The notes: generated by a model from the letters alone, not told the origin. A DNA stretch of 64,000 bases from Bradyrhizobium sp. CCBAU 051011 (GCF_009930815.1 NZ_CP022222.1:496001-560000), one strand, 5' to 3'; numbered from the stretch's first letter, positions 19,261-28,129 are shown. Made by a program: numbers and translations.

Positions 19261-20247
19261 ATGAGTGCAACCACACTTGAATCGCGCGCCCGTACGCGCC
19301 TTCGTCGCATCGGTGCGACCTTGTTCAGTGCGGCAATCGGCGTGGCGATTGCCGCATCCGCACTGGCCGCGGAAACAGTGACGCTCCGCGTCGGCGACCA
19401 GAAGGGCGGCAACCGTTCCCTGCTCGTAATCTCGGGCTATGCGAAGGATTTGCCCTACAAGATCGAATGGTCGGAGTTTCCTGCTGCCGCTCCGATCCTG
19501 GAAGCGTTGAACGCAGGTGCGCTCGATGTCGGCTACACCGGCGACCTCTCGTTCCTGACGGTGTACGCGGCCGGCGCCCCGATCAAGGCCATCGGCGGCA
19601 CCCGCTCCGATGCCAGGACGCAGGCGATCCTCGTCCGCCAGGACTCGCCGGTCAAGTCTGTCGCCGACCTCAAAGGCAAGCGCCTCGCCGGAACGCGCGG
19701 CGGCTGGGGCCAATTCCTGATCAATGCGACGCTGGAGAAGGCCGGACACAAGGTTGAGGAAGCGACCTTCGCGCCGCTAGGGCCGGTGGACGCAAAGATC
19801 GCGCTGGTCGCCGGCTCGATCGATGCATGGGCGGTCTGGGAGCCTTACGTGTCCTATGCCACGCTCAAGGACAATGCGCGGGTTATTGCCAACGGTGAAG
19901 GCCTGACGCCGACCGTCACCTTCATCGTCGCATCCGATAGCGCCATCGCCACCAAGCGAGCGGCAGTGCAGGATCTCGTGCAGCGTCTCAACAAGGCGCG
20001 GCTATGGTCGTTGGATCATCTGCCTGAATACGCGAAGAATACCGCCGAGCTCACCAAGCTTCCCGAAGACGTGCTGTTGAGCGCCTACAAGGCGCAACGC
20101 ACCAGCCCGATCGCGATCGACGAAAACATCGTCAAGGAAGTTCAGGAAGCATCCGACCGCGCCACCCGCTACGGAATTCTTGCGAAGAAGCTCGACGTCA
20201 ACAAGGCGGTCGATCGCAGCTTTACGGCAGCCGCAAACTCGAATTGA
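19261..20247 (+). CDS. Third sulfonate-type ABC binding protein
   Basis: A 328-residue SsuA/NMT1-family periplasmic receptor with a long cationic signal peptide (RARTRLRRIG followed by an Ala-rich core ending ALAAE). Shared family points are LRVGDQKGGNRSLL, EFPAAAPILEALNAGALDVGYTGD and DAWAVWEPYVSYATL. It is divergent from the ssu operon and shares its control region, so it is probably induced by the same sulfur-limitation signal. No permease or ATPase gene follows it; it may feed SsuC/SsuB or a transporter elsewhere. Confidence 0.9.
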   Translation: MSATTLESRARTRLRRIGATLFSAAIGVAIAASALAAETVTLRVGDQKGGNRSLLVISGYAKDLPYKIEWSEFPAAAPILEALNAGALDVGYTGDLSFLTVYAAGAPIKAIGGTRSDARTQAILVRQDSPVKSVADLKGKRLAGTRGGWGQFLINATLEKAGHKVEEATFAPLGPVDAKIALVAGSIDAWAVWEPYVSYATLKDNARVIANGEGLTPTVTFIVASDSAIATKRAAVQDLVQRLNKARLWSLDHLPEYAKNTAELTKLPEDVLLSAYKAQRTSPIAIDENIVKEVQEASDRATRYGILAKKLDVNKAVDRSFTAAANSN

Positions 20248-20266
20248 CAGCCCGCGCCAAGGGCGC

Positions 20267-20289
20267 GGCGCGATCCCTCCCATCGCGCC
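20267..20289. terminator. Possible hairpin terminator between convergent genes
   Basis: GGCGCGAT-CCCTCCC-ATCGCGCC forms a perfect 8-base stem between two convergent gene ends. It lacks a T run, so intrinsic termination is uncertain. Confidence 0.35.
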
Positions 20290-20316
20290 GCCCCAGCTCT
20301 ATATCCGCCGAAGCCA

Positions 20317-21525
20317 CTATCCCGCCGCGACCTTCTGCGTTGGCGCGACATTGATCGCGAGCTTGCCGTAACGGTCCTTGAAGGCTTCGGTATCGATCTC
20401 TTCAAGCTGGATCGCGCCGCTCATCACCCCCTTCTTCCAGGCGTCATGCTCGGGATCGTTCTGGAATTCGGGCATCACCTCTTTGGCGAACAGTTCGAGC
20501 GACTCGCAAATATGCTCATGGGTGTTCTTGCCGGCCTGGTTGAGGAGGATCACCTGGTCGATGTGGGAGGTGCGGAAGCGCCGCAACTTCTTACGGATGG
20601 TTTCCGGCGATCCGATCAGGCCGCCGCGCAGTGCCGCCTCCTGCGCCTCGGGATTGTCGCGTTTCCACTTGTTGTACTCGTCCCACATGTTGACCGTGCC
20701 GGGATCCGGCCGCTGCCGGTTCTGCGACGCACCGTAATAGCGCAACGCGAACTGGAAGAAGGTGGCGCCGTCGGCGCGGGCCCGCGCCTCCTCGTCGGTC
20801 TTGGCGCACATGAAGAACGACACCAGCGCCATGTTCGGATTGATCTCGTAGTCCGCCAGCTTCTTCAGCCGCTTGGTGATCGCGTTGTAATAGGCATGCA
20901 CCCAGGCATGCGCCGCGTCCGCGCTGACAAACTGAAAGCCGAGTGCGCCAAAGCCGTTCTCGCCGGCGCGTTCGATGGTCGGCAGTTGCGAGCACGCCAT
21001 CCACAGCGGCGGATGCGGCTTCTGGACCGGTTTCGGCACCACGTTGCGCAGGGGGATATCAAAATATTTGCCGTGATGCTCGGTGCCCACTTTCGTGAAC
21101 ATCGGGAAGATCGCCTGGACCGCTTCCTCGAACACCTCGCGCTTGGTTTCCATGTCACGGCCGAACGGCGTCAGTTCGGTGATCGAGGCGCTCTCGCCCA
21201 TGCCGAATTCGCAGCGGCCATTGCTGAGGAGATCGAGCACCGCGACGCGTTCGGCGACGCGCGCGGGATGATTTGTCGTAAGCTGGAAGATGCCGTGGCC
21301 GAGCCGGATCTGTTTGGTCCGCTGGCTGGCGGCGGCGAGGAAGGACTCGGGAGCGGGCGAATGCGAGTATTCTTCGAGGAAATGATGCTCCACAACCCAG
21401 GCGTAGTCATAGCCGAGCCGGTCGGCGGTCTCGAGCTGCGTCAGCGCATTCTGGTAGAGCCGGAGTTCGTCGCCCTCCTGCCATGGGCGCGGCAGTTGCA
21501 GCTCGTAAAAGATGCCGAATTTCAT
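20317..21525 (-). CDS. Luciferase-like (LLM class) flavin-dependent monooxygenase
   Basis: A 402-residue bacterial-luciferase-fold oxidoreductase. It begins MKFGIFYELQLPRPW and has the typical DYAWVVEHHFLEEYSHSPAP and RVAVLDLLSNGRCEFGMG segments, plus a C-terminal extension (GGLIGSPETIRKKLRRF). These enzymes use FMNH2 supplied by a separate reductase; the substrate is not predictable. The ATG at 21525 has GGGAGG four bases upstream; the frame is open ~36 codons further without support. It converges on the third sulfonate receptor gene, so a role with sulfur compounds is possible, but that rests on location alone. Confidence 0.85.
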   Translation of the reverse strand: MKFGIFYELQLPRPWQEGDELRLYQNALTQLETADRLGYDYAWVVEHHFLEEYSHSPAPESFLAAASQRTKQIRLGHGIFQLTTNHPARVAERVAVLDLLSNGRCEFGMGESASITELTPFGRDMETKREVFEEAVQAIFPMFTKVGTEHHGKYFDIPLRNVVPKPVQKPHPPLWMACSQLPTIERAGENGFGALGFQFVSADAAHAWVHAYYNAITKRLKKLADYEINPNMALVSFFMCAKTDEEARARADGATFFQFALRYYGASQNRQRPDPGTVNMWDEYNKWKRDNPEAQEAALRGGLIGSPETIRKKLRRFRTSHIDQVILLNQAGKNTHEHICESLELFAKEVMPEFQNDPEHDAWKKGVMSGAIQLEEIDTEAFKDRYGKLAINVAPTQKVAAG

Positions 21526-21704
21526 GACGCCTCCCAAAACGCTTGTTGTTTTCGGGCAGTGTATTCTCGGCAAATCGCAAGTCCAGCCTTGGTAGCGAAA
21601 TGGCAATTCCGCACCACGGAAGTTGTCTTGCATGGAACGCGCGAATGGTTAGCTTACGCCTATGTTGAGTCGCGGCCTTCCGCCCTTCTCTCCATCCGGA
21701 CCCC

Positions 21705-22820
21705 ATGACCACGTTCACGCCGCATCAGGATTCCGCGCTGAAGGCCGTTGCCGACTGGCTGAAGGCAAAGCCCGGCCGCAACGGCACGCCGCCCGTCTTC
21801 CGCCTGTTCGGCTATGCCGGCACCGGCAAGACCACGCTGGCGCGCCACATCGCCGAAGGCGTCGACGGCGGGGTGAAGTATGCGGCCTTTACCGGCAAGG
21901 CGGCGCTGGTGATGCGCAACAAGGGCTGCGACAACGCCTCCACCATCCATTCGCTGATCTACCGCGCCAAGGAATCCGGCGTCGAGCAGCCGAGTTTTGA
22001 GCTGTGGGACGACGCGCCGGCCTCCAAGGCCAAGCTGATCGTGATCGACGAATGTTCGATGGTCGACGCCGAGCTTGGCCGCGATCTGATGTCGTTCGAT
22101 TGTCCGCTGCTCGTGCTCGGCGATCCCGCGCAGTTGCCGCCGATCCAGGGCGGCGGATTCTTCACCAATTGCGAGCCCGATGCGATGCTGACGGAAGTGC
22201 ATCGCCAGGCGCAGGACGACCCGATCGTGCGGATGTCGATGGATATCCGCGAGGGCCGCGAACTCGAAATCGGCCGCCATGGCGAGAGCGAGGTGGTGCC
22301 GCGCAGCGAGCTCGACCCCGACCGCGTGATGAGCGCCGACCAGGTGCTGGTCGGCCGCAACAACACCCGCCGCGCCTACAACATGCGCGTGCGCCAGAAG
22401 CAGCACATCGAGGACCCCTTGCCGGTCGCGGGCGACAAGCTGGTGTGTCTGCGCAACAACCGCAAGAAGGGTCTGTTCAACGGCGGGCTGTGGCGCGTGA
22501 AGTCGCGCACCCAGCCGCGGTCGAAATCACAGATCTTGAGCATGCGGCTCTCGCCCGACGAAGAGTTCGGCCACAAGGTCACCAAGGTCTCGGTGCGCCA
22601 GGATTGCTTCGAAGGCGGCATTGAGGCGATGCCGTGGGAGCAACGCAAGCCTTATGACGAGTTCGACTACGGCTATGTACTGACGGTGCACAAGTCGCAG
22701 GGCTCGCAATGGGACGATGTCGTGCTGTTCGACGAGAGCTTTGCGTTTCAGGACAGCCGGGCGCGGTGGCTCTATACGGGGATTACGCGCGCGGCGAAAA
22801 GGCTGAGCGTGGTGGTGTAG
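21705..22820 (+). CDS. RecD-like ATP-dependent DNA helicase
   Basis: A 371-residue superfamily 1B helicase related to RecD2/exonuclease V alpha but short. Motif I is FGYAGTGKTTLARH (~residues 35-48), motif II is LIVIDECSMVDA, motif III is LLVLGDPAQLPPI, motif V/VI are YVLTVHKSQGSQWDDVVLFD and LYTGITRAAKRL. A UvrD_C_2-like C-terminal fold is indicated. It lacks the N-terminal helix-hairpin-helix domains of RecD2 and has no recBC partners nearby. It probably unwinds DNA during repair or replication restart. Repeat copy B starts 13 bases after the stop. Confidence 0.9.
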   Translation: MTTFTPHQDSALKAVADWLKAKPGRNGTPPVFRLFGYAGTGKTTLARHIAEGVDGGVKYAAFTGKAALVMRNKGCDNASTIHSLIYRAKESGVEQPSFELWDDAPASKAKLIVIDECSMVDAELGRDLMSFDCPLLVLGDPAQLPPIQGGGFFTNCEPDAMLTEVHRQAQDDPIVRMSMDIREGRELEIGRHGESEVVPRSELDPDRVMSADQVLVGRNNTRRAYNMRVRQKQHIEDPLPVAGDKLVCLRNNRKKGLFNGGLWRVKSRTQPRSKSQILSMRLSPDEEFGHKVTKVSVRQDCFEGGIEAMPWEQRKPYDEFDYGYVLTVHKSQGSQWDDVVLFDESFAFQDSRARWLYTGITRAAKRLSVVV

Positions 22821-22832
22821 ACGGTATAGCCG

Positions 22833-22980
22833 CGTCATTGCGAGCCAACGGGTCGCGCGAACGCGCGCCCGATGACAGGCTCCGCGAAGCAATCATCCCT
22901 CCGCGCATGAGGAGAGATGGATTGCTTCGTCGCTTACGCTCCCTTGCGCAAACGCTTCGCGTTTGTCGCTCGCAATGACG
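22833..22980. repeat. Long palindromic intergenic repeat, copy B (with inserted second module)
   Basis: Outer ends are CGTCATTGCGAG and CTCGCAATGACG. Inside are GAAGCAATCAT/ATGGATTGCTTC inverted arms and a second module, GAGCCAACGGGTCGC...CCCGATGACAGGC (22842-22882), also seen at 28824, 45464 and 45596. A further palindrome (GCAAACGCTTCGCGTTTG) is near the right end. It lies between two convergent gene ends. Confidence 0.88.
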
Positions 22981-22987
22981 CCATCAA

Positions 22988-24724
22988 CTATCTGCCCGCC
23001 ACGAAGTAAAAATCCTCCCGCCCTGGCAGCGAGCCGTACGTGAAGGGCTGCTGCGTGCGGTTGGTGGCCTTCCAGACGTCATCGCGGACGATGTCGAACA
23101 GTTTTCGCACCTCGATCCTCGGTTCCTTGATGACGCGCGCGAGCACCGTCGCGAACGGGCTGTTGGCGGCATCGCCGTCGAGCGCGGTCTCGCCGTGCTT
23201 GGCGGCGTAGACGACCATGAAGCCGGCTTCCGGCTCGATATTGGAGAAGCCGCGATTGACCAGTTTTAGCGCAATCGTGCGCTGCATGGTCTTTTCAAAG
23301 GGATTGTCGCGGCAGGCGTCGAGCATCACGAGCCGCAATTTTTTCGCACCCGCAACCGCTGCGATCACCTGTTCAAGCGCGACCGCCTGAGTTTCCGCAT
23401 CACTATCGGCCTTCAGCCGGGCGTCGACCGGGATCAGGTAATTCACCCCGCCGATCTCCATGCCGTGGCCGGCATAATAGACGACGGCCCAATCCGCCTT
23501 TTCGGCCTCCTGGCCGAATTCGTGCAGCGAGGCGAAGAATTTGTCCCGGCCGAGATCGGACGCCAGCGTCACGGTGGCAAAGCCGAGTTCGCGAAAGGTC
23601 GACGCGATCAGCTTGGCATCTCGCGCCGGATTATCCAGCGGCGCCACGTTCTTGTAGGCGCCGTTGCCGACGATCAGCGCGACCTTTCGCGGCCCGGCCG
23701 GCGATGGCGGCAACGGCGAGGCCTTGCCCGCAGACGACGGCGCAGCCGTGCCCAGCAAGGCTTCCAGCCGCTCCTTGGCAATGCCGCGCGCCAGCGTGGT
23801 GTCGATGTCTTCGCGCCTTGCCGCCACGGCATTGGCGGCTGAACGATAGTCGGCACGTGCGGCAGCGAGGTTGCGGCGTTTCTCGAAAAGCTGGCCGCGG
23901 CCGACATAGGCGCGGACATAGTTCGGATTGATCTTGAGAACCTGGTTGTAATCGTTGAGCGCGGCATCGAGATTGCCCTTGCCGAGATAGGCATTGCCGC
24001 GGCTGGTCAGCGCGTAGACGTTGTTCGGTGATTTCGCCAACGCGGCGTCGCAATCGGTGAGCGCGTCGTCGAACCTGCCCATGCCGGTGTAGGTAATGCA
24101 CCGGTAGGCTGGAACCTGCGAGCCGTCGGGATTGATCCTTTGGGCCTCGGCGAAATCGGCGAGCGAGGCATCGTACTGTTTCATCAATCCTTGCAGGCGG
24201 CCGCGGTTGTAATGGTGCAGGTAGCGGCTCTGATCGTTGAAGATATGCTTGACCGCCAGATTGAACTCGTCGAGCGCCCGCTGCAGCTCTCCCTTGCGCA
24301 TGAAGATCAGGCCGCGGTTGTTGTAGGCACTGCCGAACGTCGGACGAAGCTGCAGGCAGAGATCGTAGTCGGCGAGCGCACGCTCGTCGTCACCCTTGTA
24401 GCTGTAGGCAATGCCGCGCGCGTTGATAATGTTGATATTCTGCGGCGCGATCTCATGCGCGGCGGTGAACGCCGCGATCGCGCCATCGTAATCGCGCTTC
24501 TTCATGAGGGAGTCGCCACGGTAGCCGAAAGCGGCTGCGCGGGAAGGACCGGTGATCTTGTCGTCGGCGATCACGCTCTCGCAGGCGGCGAGGCGCGCCA
24601 CCGGTTCCGCTGTGGAATTCCGGCAGGTGTCGATATCGCCCGCCGCCCACGTAGGGCCGGCAGCGGCGAGCATGACAAGACCCAGCAACAAGGCCTGCAA
24701 CATCGGCAAAACGCTCCGGCGCAT
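22988..24724 (-). CDS. Secreted TPR-caspase (peptidase C14) protein
   Basis: A 578-residue protein with a signal peptide (ALLLGLVMLAAAGPTWA, cleavage near residue 27), six or seven TPR units (residues ~65-300, for example ALNDYNQVLKINPNYVRAYVGRGQL), a Pro/Ser linker (~325-345) and a C-terminal caspase-fold domain from ~347 (VALIVGNGAYKNVAPL). The catalytic dyad is His420 in YYAGHGME and Cys471 in LDACRDN. It is a prokaryotic caspase homolog of the C14 family, expected in the periplasm. The substrate is unknown, and Lys/Arg or Asp preference cannot be told from sequence. No ribosome site is evident before the ATG. Operation in stress or cell death is only inferred from the family. Confidence 0.9.
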   Translation of the reverse strand: MRRSVLPMLQALLLGLVMLAAAGPTWAAGDIDTCRNSTAEPVARLAACESVIADDKITGPSRAAAFGYRGDSLMKKRDYDGAIAAFTAAHEIAPQNINIINARGIAYSYKGDDERALADYDLCLQLRPTFGSAYNNRGLIFMRKGELQRALDEFNLAVKHIFNDQSRYLHHYNRGRLQGLMKQYDASLADFAEAQRINPDGSQVPAYRCITYTGMGRFDDALTDCDAALAKSPNNVYALTSRGNAYLGKGNLDAALNDYNQVLKINPNYVRAYVGRGQLFEKRRNLAAARADYRSAANAVAARREDIDTTLARGIAKERLEALLGTAAPSSAGKASPLPPSPAGPRKVALIVGNGAYKNVAPLDNPARDAKLIASTFRELGFATVTLASDLGRDKFFASLHEFGQEAEKADWAVVYYAGHGMEIGGVNYLIPVDARLKADSDAETQAVALEQVIAAVAGAKKLRLVMLDACRDNPFEKTMQRTIALKLVNRGFSNIEPEAGFMVVYAAKHGETALDGDAANSPFATVLARVIKEPRIEVRKLFDIVRDDVWKATNRTQQPFTYGSLPGREDFYFVAGR

Positions 24725-24963
24725 TGGTCGCGGCTCGCGACCACCGGTTCATAGTGGGAAAAGGGGGCCGCAGCGGTCAAGCGCGACCAATCGCCCTGCT
24801 TAAGGCCTTGCGCAGGCATCGCTTTATTCACGAACTCGTGTGACGCGCGCCGTAACAATATCGGCCCGGAGCCGTATCTTGGGCGTCGGCGAGAATCTGA
24901 GCCGATTTGCGAAATGCCGGTCCCGCTCTAGACTGTCCCCAACCAATGCCGAAAGAGGAAACC

Positions 24964-25683
24964 ATGTCCCCTCGCCATTTCAGCCGCCTCTCGCTGTGCG
25001 CCGCCGCCATCGGCGCGCTGGCTGTCGCAGCCTTCGCCATCGGACCGTCGCGCGCCGCGGAGGAAGCCGTGGTCATTCCGCCCCCCGCCGTCGACGTTCA
25101 GGCGACCGACGGCATCCAGACCGCGGTGATCGCCGGCGGCTGCTTCTGGGGCGTGCAGGGCGTGTATCAGCACACCGCCGGCGTGCTCAACGCGGTTTCA
25201 GGCTATTCCGGCGGCAGCAAGATGACCGCGAACTACACCATGATCGGCACCGGCACCACGGGCCATGCCGAGGCCGTCGAGATCAAGTACGACCCGAAGA
25301 AGATCAGCTATGGCAAGATCCTGCAGATCTTTTTCTCCGTCGTGCACGATCCGACCCAGTTGAACCGCCAGGGCCCCGACGTCGGCACGCAATATCGCTC
25401 GGCGATCTTCACCGCCAATGACGAGCAGAAGAAGGTGGCCGAGGCCTATATCGCCCAGCTCAACGCAGCCAAGGTCTACAAGAAGCCGATCGTGACCAAG
25501 GTCGGCCCGCTGCAGGCGTTCTATGCGGCGGAAGACTATCACCAGGATTACCTGACGCTGCACCCGAACCAGCCCTATATTGTCTTCAACGATATTCCGA
25601 AGATCGAGAACCTGAAGAAGATCTTTGCGGAGAACTACATCGAGAAGCCGACGCTGGTGAGCAGCGCGAAGGCTACCAACTGA
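24964..25683 (+). CDS. msrA: Peptide methionine sulfoxide reductase MsrA, exported
   Basis: A 239-residue MsrA that reduces the S-epimer of methionine sulfoxide. Catalytic Cys60 is in GGCFWG; other conserved points are GYSGG, GHAEAVEI and the His/Tyr-rich AAEDYHQDYL. Unlike cytosolic MsrA, it carries a signal peptide (LCAAAIGALAVAAFAIGPSRA), so it probably repairs periplasmic proteins. The ATG at 24964 has GAGG upstream. It is followed by repeat copy C and then msrB in the same direction. Confidence 0.95.
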   Translation: MSPRHFSRLSLCAAAIGALAVAAFAIGPSRAAEEAVVIPPPAVDVQATDGIQTAVIAGGCFWGVQGVYQHTAGVLNAVSGYSGGSKMTANYTMIGTGTTGHAEAVEIKYDPKKISYGKILQIFFSVVHDPTQLNRQGPDVGTQYRSAIFTANDEQKKVAEAYIAQLNAAKVYKKPIVTKVGPLQAFYAAEDYHQDYLTLHPNQPYIVFNDIPKIENLKKIFAENYIEKPTLVSSAKATN

Positions 25684-25688
25684 CGCCT

Positions 25689-25799
25689 CGTCATTGCCTG
25701 CGACAACGCGAAGCGTTTGCGCAAGGGAGCGAAGCGACGAAGCAATCCATCTTTCCCCGAGTGGGTGATGTGGGTTGCTTCGCTTTGCTCGCAATGACG
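25689..25799. repeat. Long palindromic intergenic repeat, copy C
   Basis: Starts CGTCATTGCCTGCGACAA 6 bases after the msrA stop and ends TTTGCTCGCAATGACG. Inner arms are GAAGCAATCCAT and GGGTTGCTTCG. It separates msrA from msrB. Confidence 0.88.
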
Positions 25800-25819
25800 A
25801 TTAACCTGAAGGAGACTCC

Positions 25820-26230
25820 ATGTCCGACACCAAAACATCCGGCAAGGTCGTCAAGAGCGAGGCCGAGTGGCGCAAGGAATTGACGCCGATGCAGTACGCC
25901 GTGCTGCGCGAGAAGGCGACCGAGCGGCCGTTCTCGGGCGAATATGAGCACGAGCACCGCAAGGGCACGTACACCTGCGCCGGCTGCGGCCAGACGCTAT
26001 TCGAATCCGATGCCAAGTTCGATTCCGGCTGCGGCTGGCCGAGCTTCACCGCGCCTGCCGTGGAAAGCCATGTCGACGAGGAGCGCGATGTCAGCCACGG
26101 CATGATCCGCACTGAAGTGTTATGCTCGAAATGCGACGGCCATCTCGGCCACGTCTTCCCCGATGGCCCCGGCCCGACCGGCCTGCGTTACTGCATCAAT
26201 TCGGCGGCGCTGAAGCTGCAGCCGAAATAG
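25820..26230 (+). CDS. msrB: Peptide methionine sulfoxide reductase MsrB
   Basis: A 136-residue MsrB that reduces the R-epimer of methionine sulfoxide, complementing MsrA. Zn-binding Cys pairs are C53/C56 (CAGC) and C102/C105 (CSKC), and the catalytic Cys125 is in RYCIN. Also conserved are SGCGWPSF and GHLGHVF. There is no signal peptide, so this one is cytosolic, unlike msrA just upstream. GAAGGAG precedes the ATG. A strong terminator follows. Confidence 0.97.
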   Translation: MSDTKTSGKVVKSEAEWRKELTPMQYAVLREKATERPFSGEYEHEHRKGTYTCAGCGQTLFESDAKFDSGCGWPSFTAPAVESHVDEERDVSHGMIRTEVLCSKCDGHLGHVFPDGPGPTGLRYCINSAALKLQPK

Positions 26231-26258
26231 TTCAAGTAACGCTCGAACCTGTGTTTAG

Positions 26259-26298
26259 CCCCGTGCGACCAAGGACTTGTCGCGCGGGGTTTTTATTT
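26259..26298 (+). terminator. Rho-independent terminator after msrB
   Basis: An 11-base stem CCCCGTGCGAC / GTCGCGCGGGG (one G-T pair) around a 9-base loop, followed by TTTTTATTT. Confidence 0.88.
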
Positions 26299-26337
26299 GG
26301 TGGGACGCTTTCCGGCCTGCCCGGCGCGCAGACAAGG

Positions 26338-26724
26338 ATGAATTTCTACATGCTCATTTCCAAACGTCTGCTGCTCGGTCTCGGGCTTGCCACCTTCATC
26401 ATGGACAGCGTTGTGATCCAGCCTGCCCTCGCCGCCGACAAGGTCTCCCTGTTCAAGGTCATCACCACCAAGGACGAGATCGTGATCGGGATCAGCGAGG
26501 GCGATCTCGCCCAGATGGAGAGCCAGAATGCCGGCGGCGTTGCCAAGATGCTGGTGGCCAAGGGCTCAATGAGCGTGTGGCGATACGCGGTACGCAAGTC
26601 CGCCGGCGGTGATCTCGAACAGTCGCCGCTGCACAAGATCGGCCTGATCGCCAGCGACAGCCTTCGCGTCGAGCCCTATGCGACGCCGCTGCAGGTGCTG
26701 CCGATCGACGAGACGAAGAAGTGA
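26338..26724 (+). CDS. Small secreted protein, unknown function
   Basis: A 128-residue product with a signal peptide (LISKRLLLGLGLATFIM...QPALAAD) and a ~95-residue mature domain with regular alternating strands (KVSLFKVITTKDEIVIGI, MLVAKGSMSVWRYAVRK). No family is recognised with confidence. The ATG at 26338 or the one at 26350 may be the start; the AAGG just before the first suits the second better. The frame also runs back into msrB, but that part is a shadow. The gene follows the msrB terminator, so it should have its own promoter. Confidence 0.7.
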   Translation: MNFYMLISKRLLLGLGLATFIMDSVVIQPALAADKVSLFKVITTKDEIVIGISEGDLAQMESQNAGGVAKMLVAKGSMSVWRYAVRKSAGGDLEQSPLHKIGLIASDSLRVEPYATPLQVLPIDETKK

Positions 26725-26864
26725 CTTCTTCTCTTCGCCCCTTGTGGGAGAAGGGAGGCCCCCTTTTTCGGCGGATCGGCCAACGACTCGCGGCCCGGAA
26801 TATGCTTTGATCCGTGCCGCGGGAGCGTTTTTCTCGCCACCCGCGGGCCTTCGGAGCGCGCGTC

Positions 26865-27029
26865 ATGACGCTTGGCACGATCCTCGTCATCATCCTGATC
26901 ATCATCCTCCTGGGCGGCTTCTCCGGCCGCTTCAGGGGCTATGGCTATGGTTATGGCCATTCCGGCATGGGCCTCGTTGGCGTGATTTTGATCGTGCTGC
27001 TGATCCTGCTGCTGCTCGACAAAATCTGA
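26865..27029 (+). CDS. DUF3309-type small hydrophobic protein
   Basis: A 54-residue membrane peptide: an N-terminal hydrophobic helix (MTLGTILVIILIIILLGG), a Gly/Tyr-rich loop (YGYGYGHSGMG) and a second hydrophobic helix (VGVILIVLLILLLLDKI). The layout is that of the DUF3309 family common in rhizobia; function unknown. The start at 26865 is chosen because the family begins MTLGTI. Confidence 0.8.
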   Translation: MTLGTILVIILIIILLGGFSGRFRGYGYGYGHSGMGLVGVILIVLLILLLLDKI

Positions 27030-27254
27030 TTCCATTAAGCCATTGAAAAAACTTGATTAAATTTGTGTTCCCCGCAGCCATGCGCGGATTCATCATCACC
27101 CCCGATGGCGGACTTCAGGGGTCGCATTTTTGTCAAAGAAGCTTATATTGGGCTCTGAAATGACGTGCACGGCGCGGCCCGCCACTGTGGCCCCACCGTC
27201 ATCCAATCCCCATTGCTCACACGCAAGAGCCGAAAAAGATTGAGGTCACCGTCC

Positions 27255-27536
27255 ATGCGTCCCTTCAGCTACAACACCGCCGCCGAACTCTTTCCCGCCG
27301 CGATCCGCAAGAAGAAGCGCGCCGGGTTTGCCTATCGGCGTTTCGGCACCGCGGCGGAAGCGGTTCGCTTCGCGATCGAGGAGTTGCCGGCGGATTCGCT
27401 GAATGGCGCCTATCTGCAGGTCGAGGAAGCCCGCTTCGACCAGAGCGGCATCCGCTCGCTCTATGAAAGCGAAGCCTTCCCGCTGCCGCGCCGCCCGCGC
27501 CCGGCCGCGACCGAAGACAAGGCCGACGCGGCCTGA
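27255..27536 (+). CDS. Conserved small basic protein, unknown function
   Basis: A 93-residue cytoplasmic protein with a basic N-terminal half (FPAAIRKKKRAGFAYRRF) and a charged C-terminus (RRPRPAATEDKADAA). It has no signal peptide and no recognised domain. The ATG at 27255 has GAGG about 9 bases upstream. The clean start, its own terminator and codon usage typical of the neighbours suggest a real gene. Confidence 0.65.
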   Translation: MRPFSYNTAAELFPAAIRKKKRAGFAYRRFGTAAEAVRFAIEELPADSLNGAYLQVEEARFDQSGIRSLYESEAFPLPRRPRPAATEDKADAA

Positions 27537-27558
27537 GTTTTTGGAAATTCAAACAGCG

Positions 27559-27598
27559 CGCCCTTGGAAATCAATTCCGGGGGCGTTTTTTATTGGCG
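27559..27598. terminator. Terminator shared by two convergent genes
   Basis: CGCCCTTGGAA / TTCCGGGGGCG is an 11-base stem with two G-T pairs and a short loop, followed by TTTTTTATT on the plus strand. It lies between the small basic protein gene and the convergent DUF4112 gene, overlapping the latter's stop. Confidence 0.8.
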
Positions 27599-28129
27599 CG
27601 GCTGCTTGTCGAGCCAGCGCCTGAGCATCCGCACATTGCGGACGTTGGCGCGGAACATGACGTCGAAGGCGTCGCCCGCCACCGGCACCAAGCCGACCGC
27701 GCCGTCGACCGCGACATTGGCGAGCATCCGCGCTGTAATGTGCCAGGGCGCCCCGAGCGCCCGCGCCTCGCGGACGATCCACAGCGAAATCGCCGTCGTG
27801 ATGATATCGCCGACCACCGGGATCAGGCCAATCAGCCCGTCGATGCCGTAGCGGAAATTGGTGCCGGGCACGATGAAGGCGACGTCCAGAAGCTTTGCGA
27901 TGGCGTCGAGCCGCGCGATCCGCTGCTCGCGCGTCAGTTCGCCGAACGGATTGGCGGCGGAATGACCGAAATCGAACCGCAATCCCTCGAACTGCGTGTG
28001 CAGGTTCGCTTCGGGAAGTTCGCGTCCCTCCTGGTCGATGACCGGGCCACGCCCGGCCGCACGCGTCCGGGAGGATGGCCCGGAGCGTGATCGCGGCGGC
28101 GTATAGATATCGTCGTTCGACATGGTCAT
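27590..28129 (-). CDS. DUF4112 membrane protein
   Basis: A 179-residue protein with a polar, disordered N-terminal ~70 residues, then the DUF4112 core: LDAIAKLLDVAFIVPGTNFRYGIDGLIGLIPVVGD, hydrophobic helix IITTAISLWIVREA, and the repeated IPVVGD-like motif (VGLVPVAGDAFDVMFRANVRN). Two membrane-associated helices are expected. Function is unknown. A second ATG two codons in (28123) is equally possible. It converges on the small basic protein gene. Confidence 0.85.
   Translation of the reverse strand: MTMSNDDIYTPPRSRSGPSSRTRAAGRGPVIDQEGRELPEANLHTQFEGLRFDFGHSAANPFGELTREQRIARLDAIAKLLDVAFIVPGTNFRYGIDGLIGLIPVVGDIITTAISLWIVREARALGAPWHITARMLANVAVDGAVGLVPVAGDAFDVMFRANVRNVRMLRRWLDKQPRQ

Noticed and set aside
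21526..21633. N-terminal extension of the luciferase-like protein
   Set aside because: No family match, and a strong ribosome site (GGGAGG) sits before the ATG at 21525.
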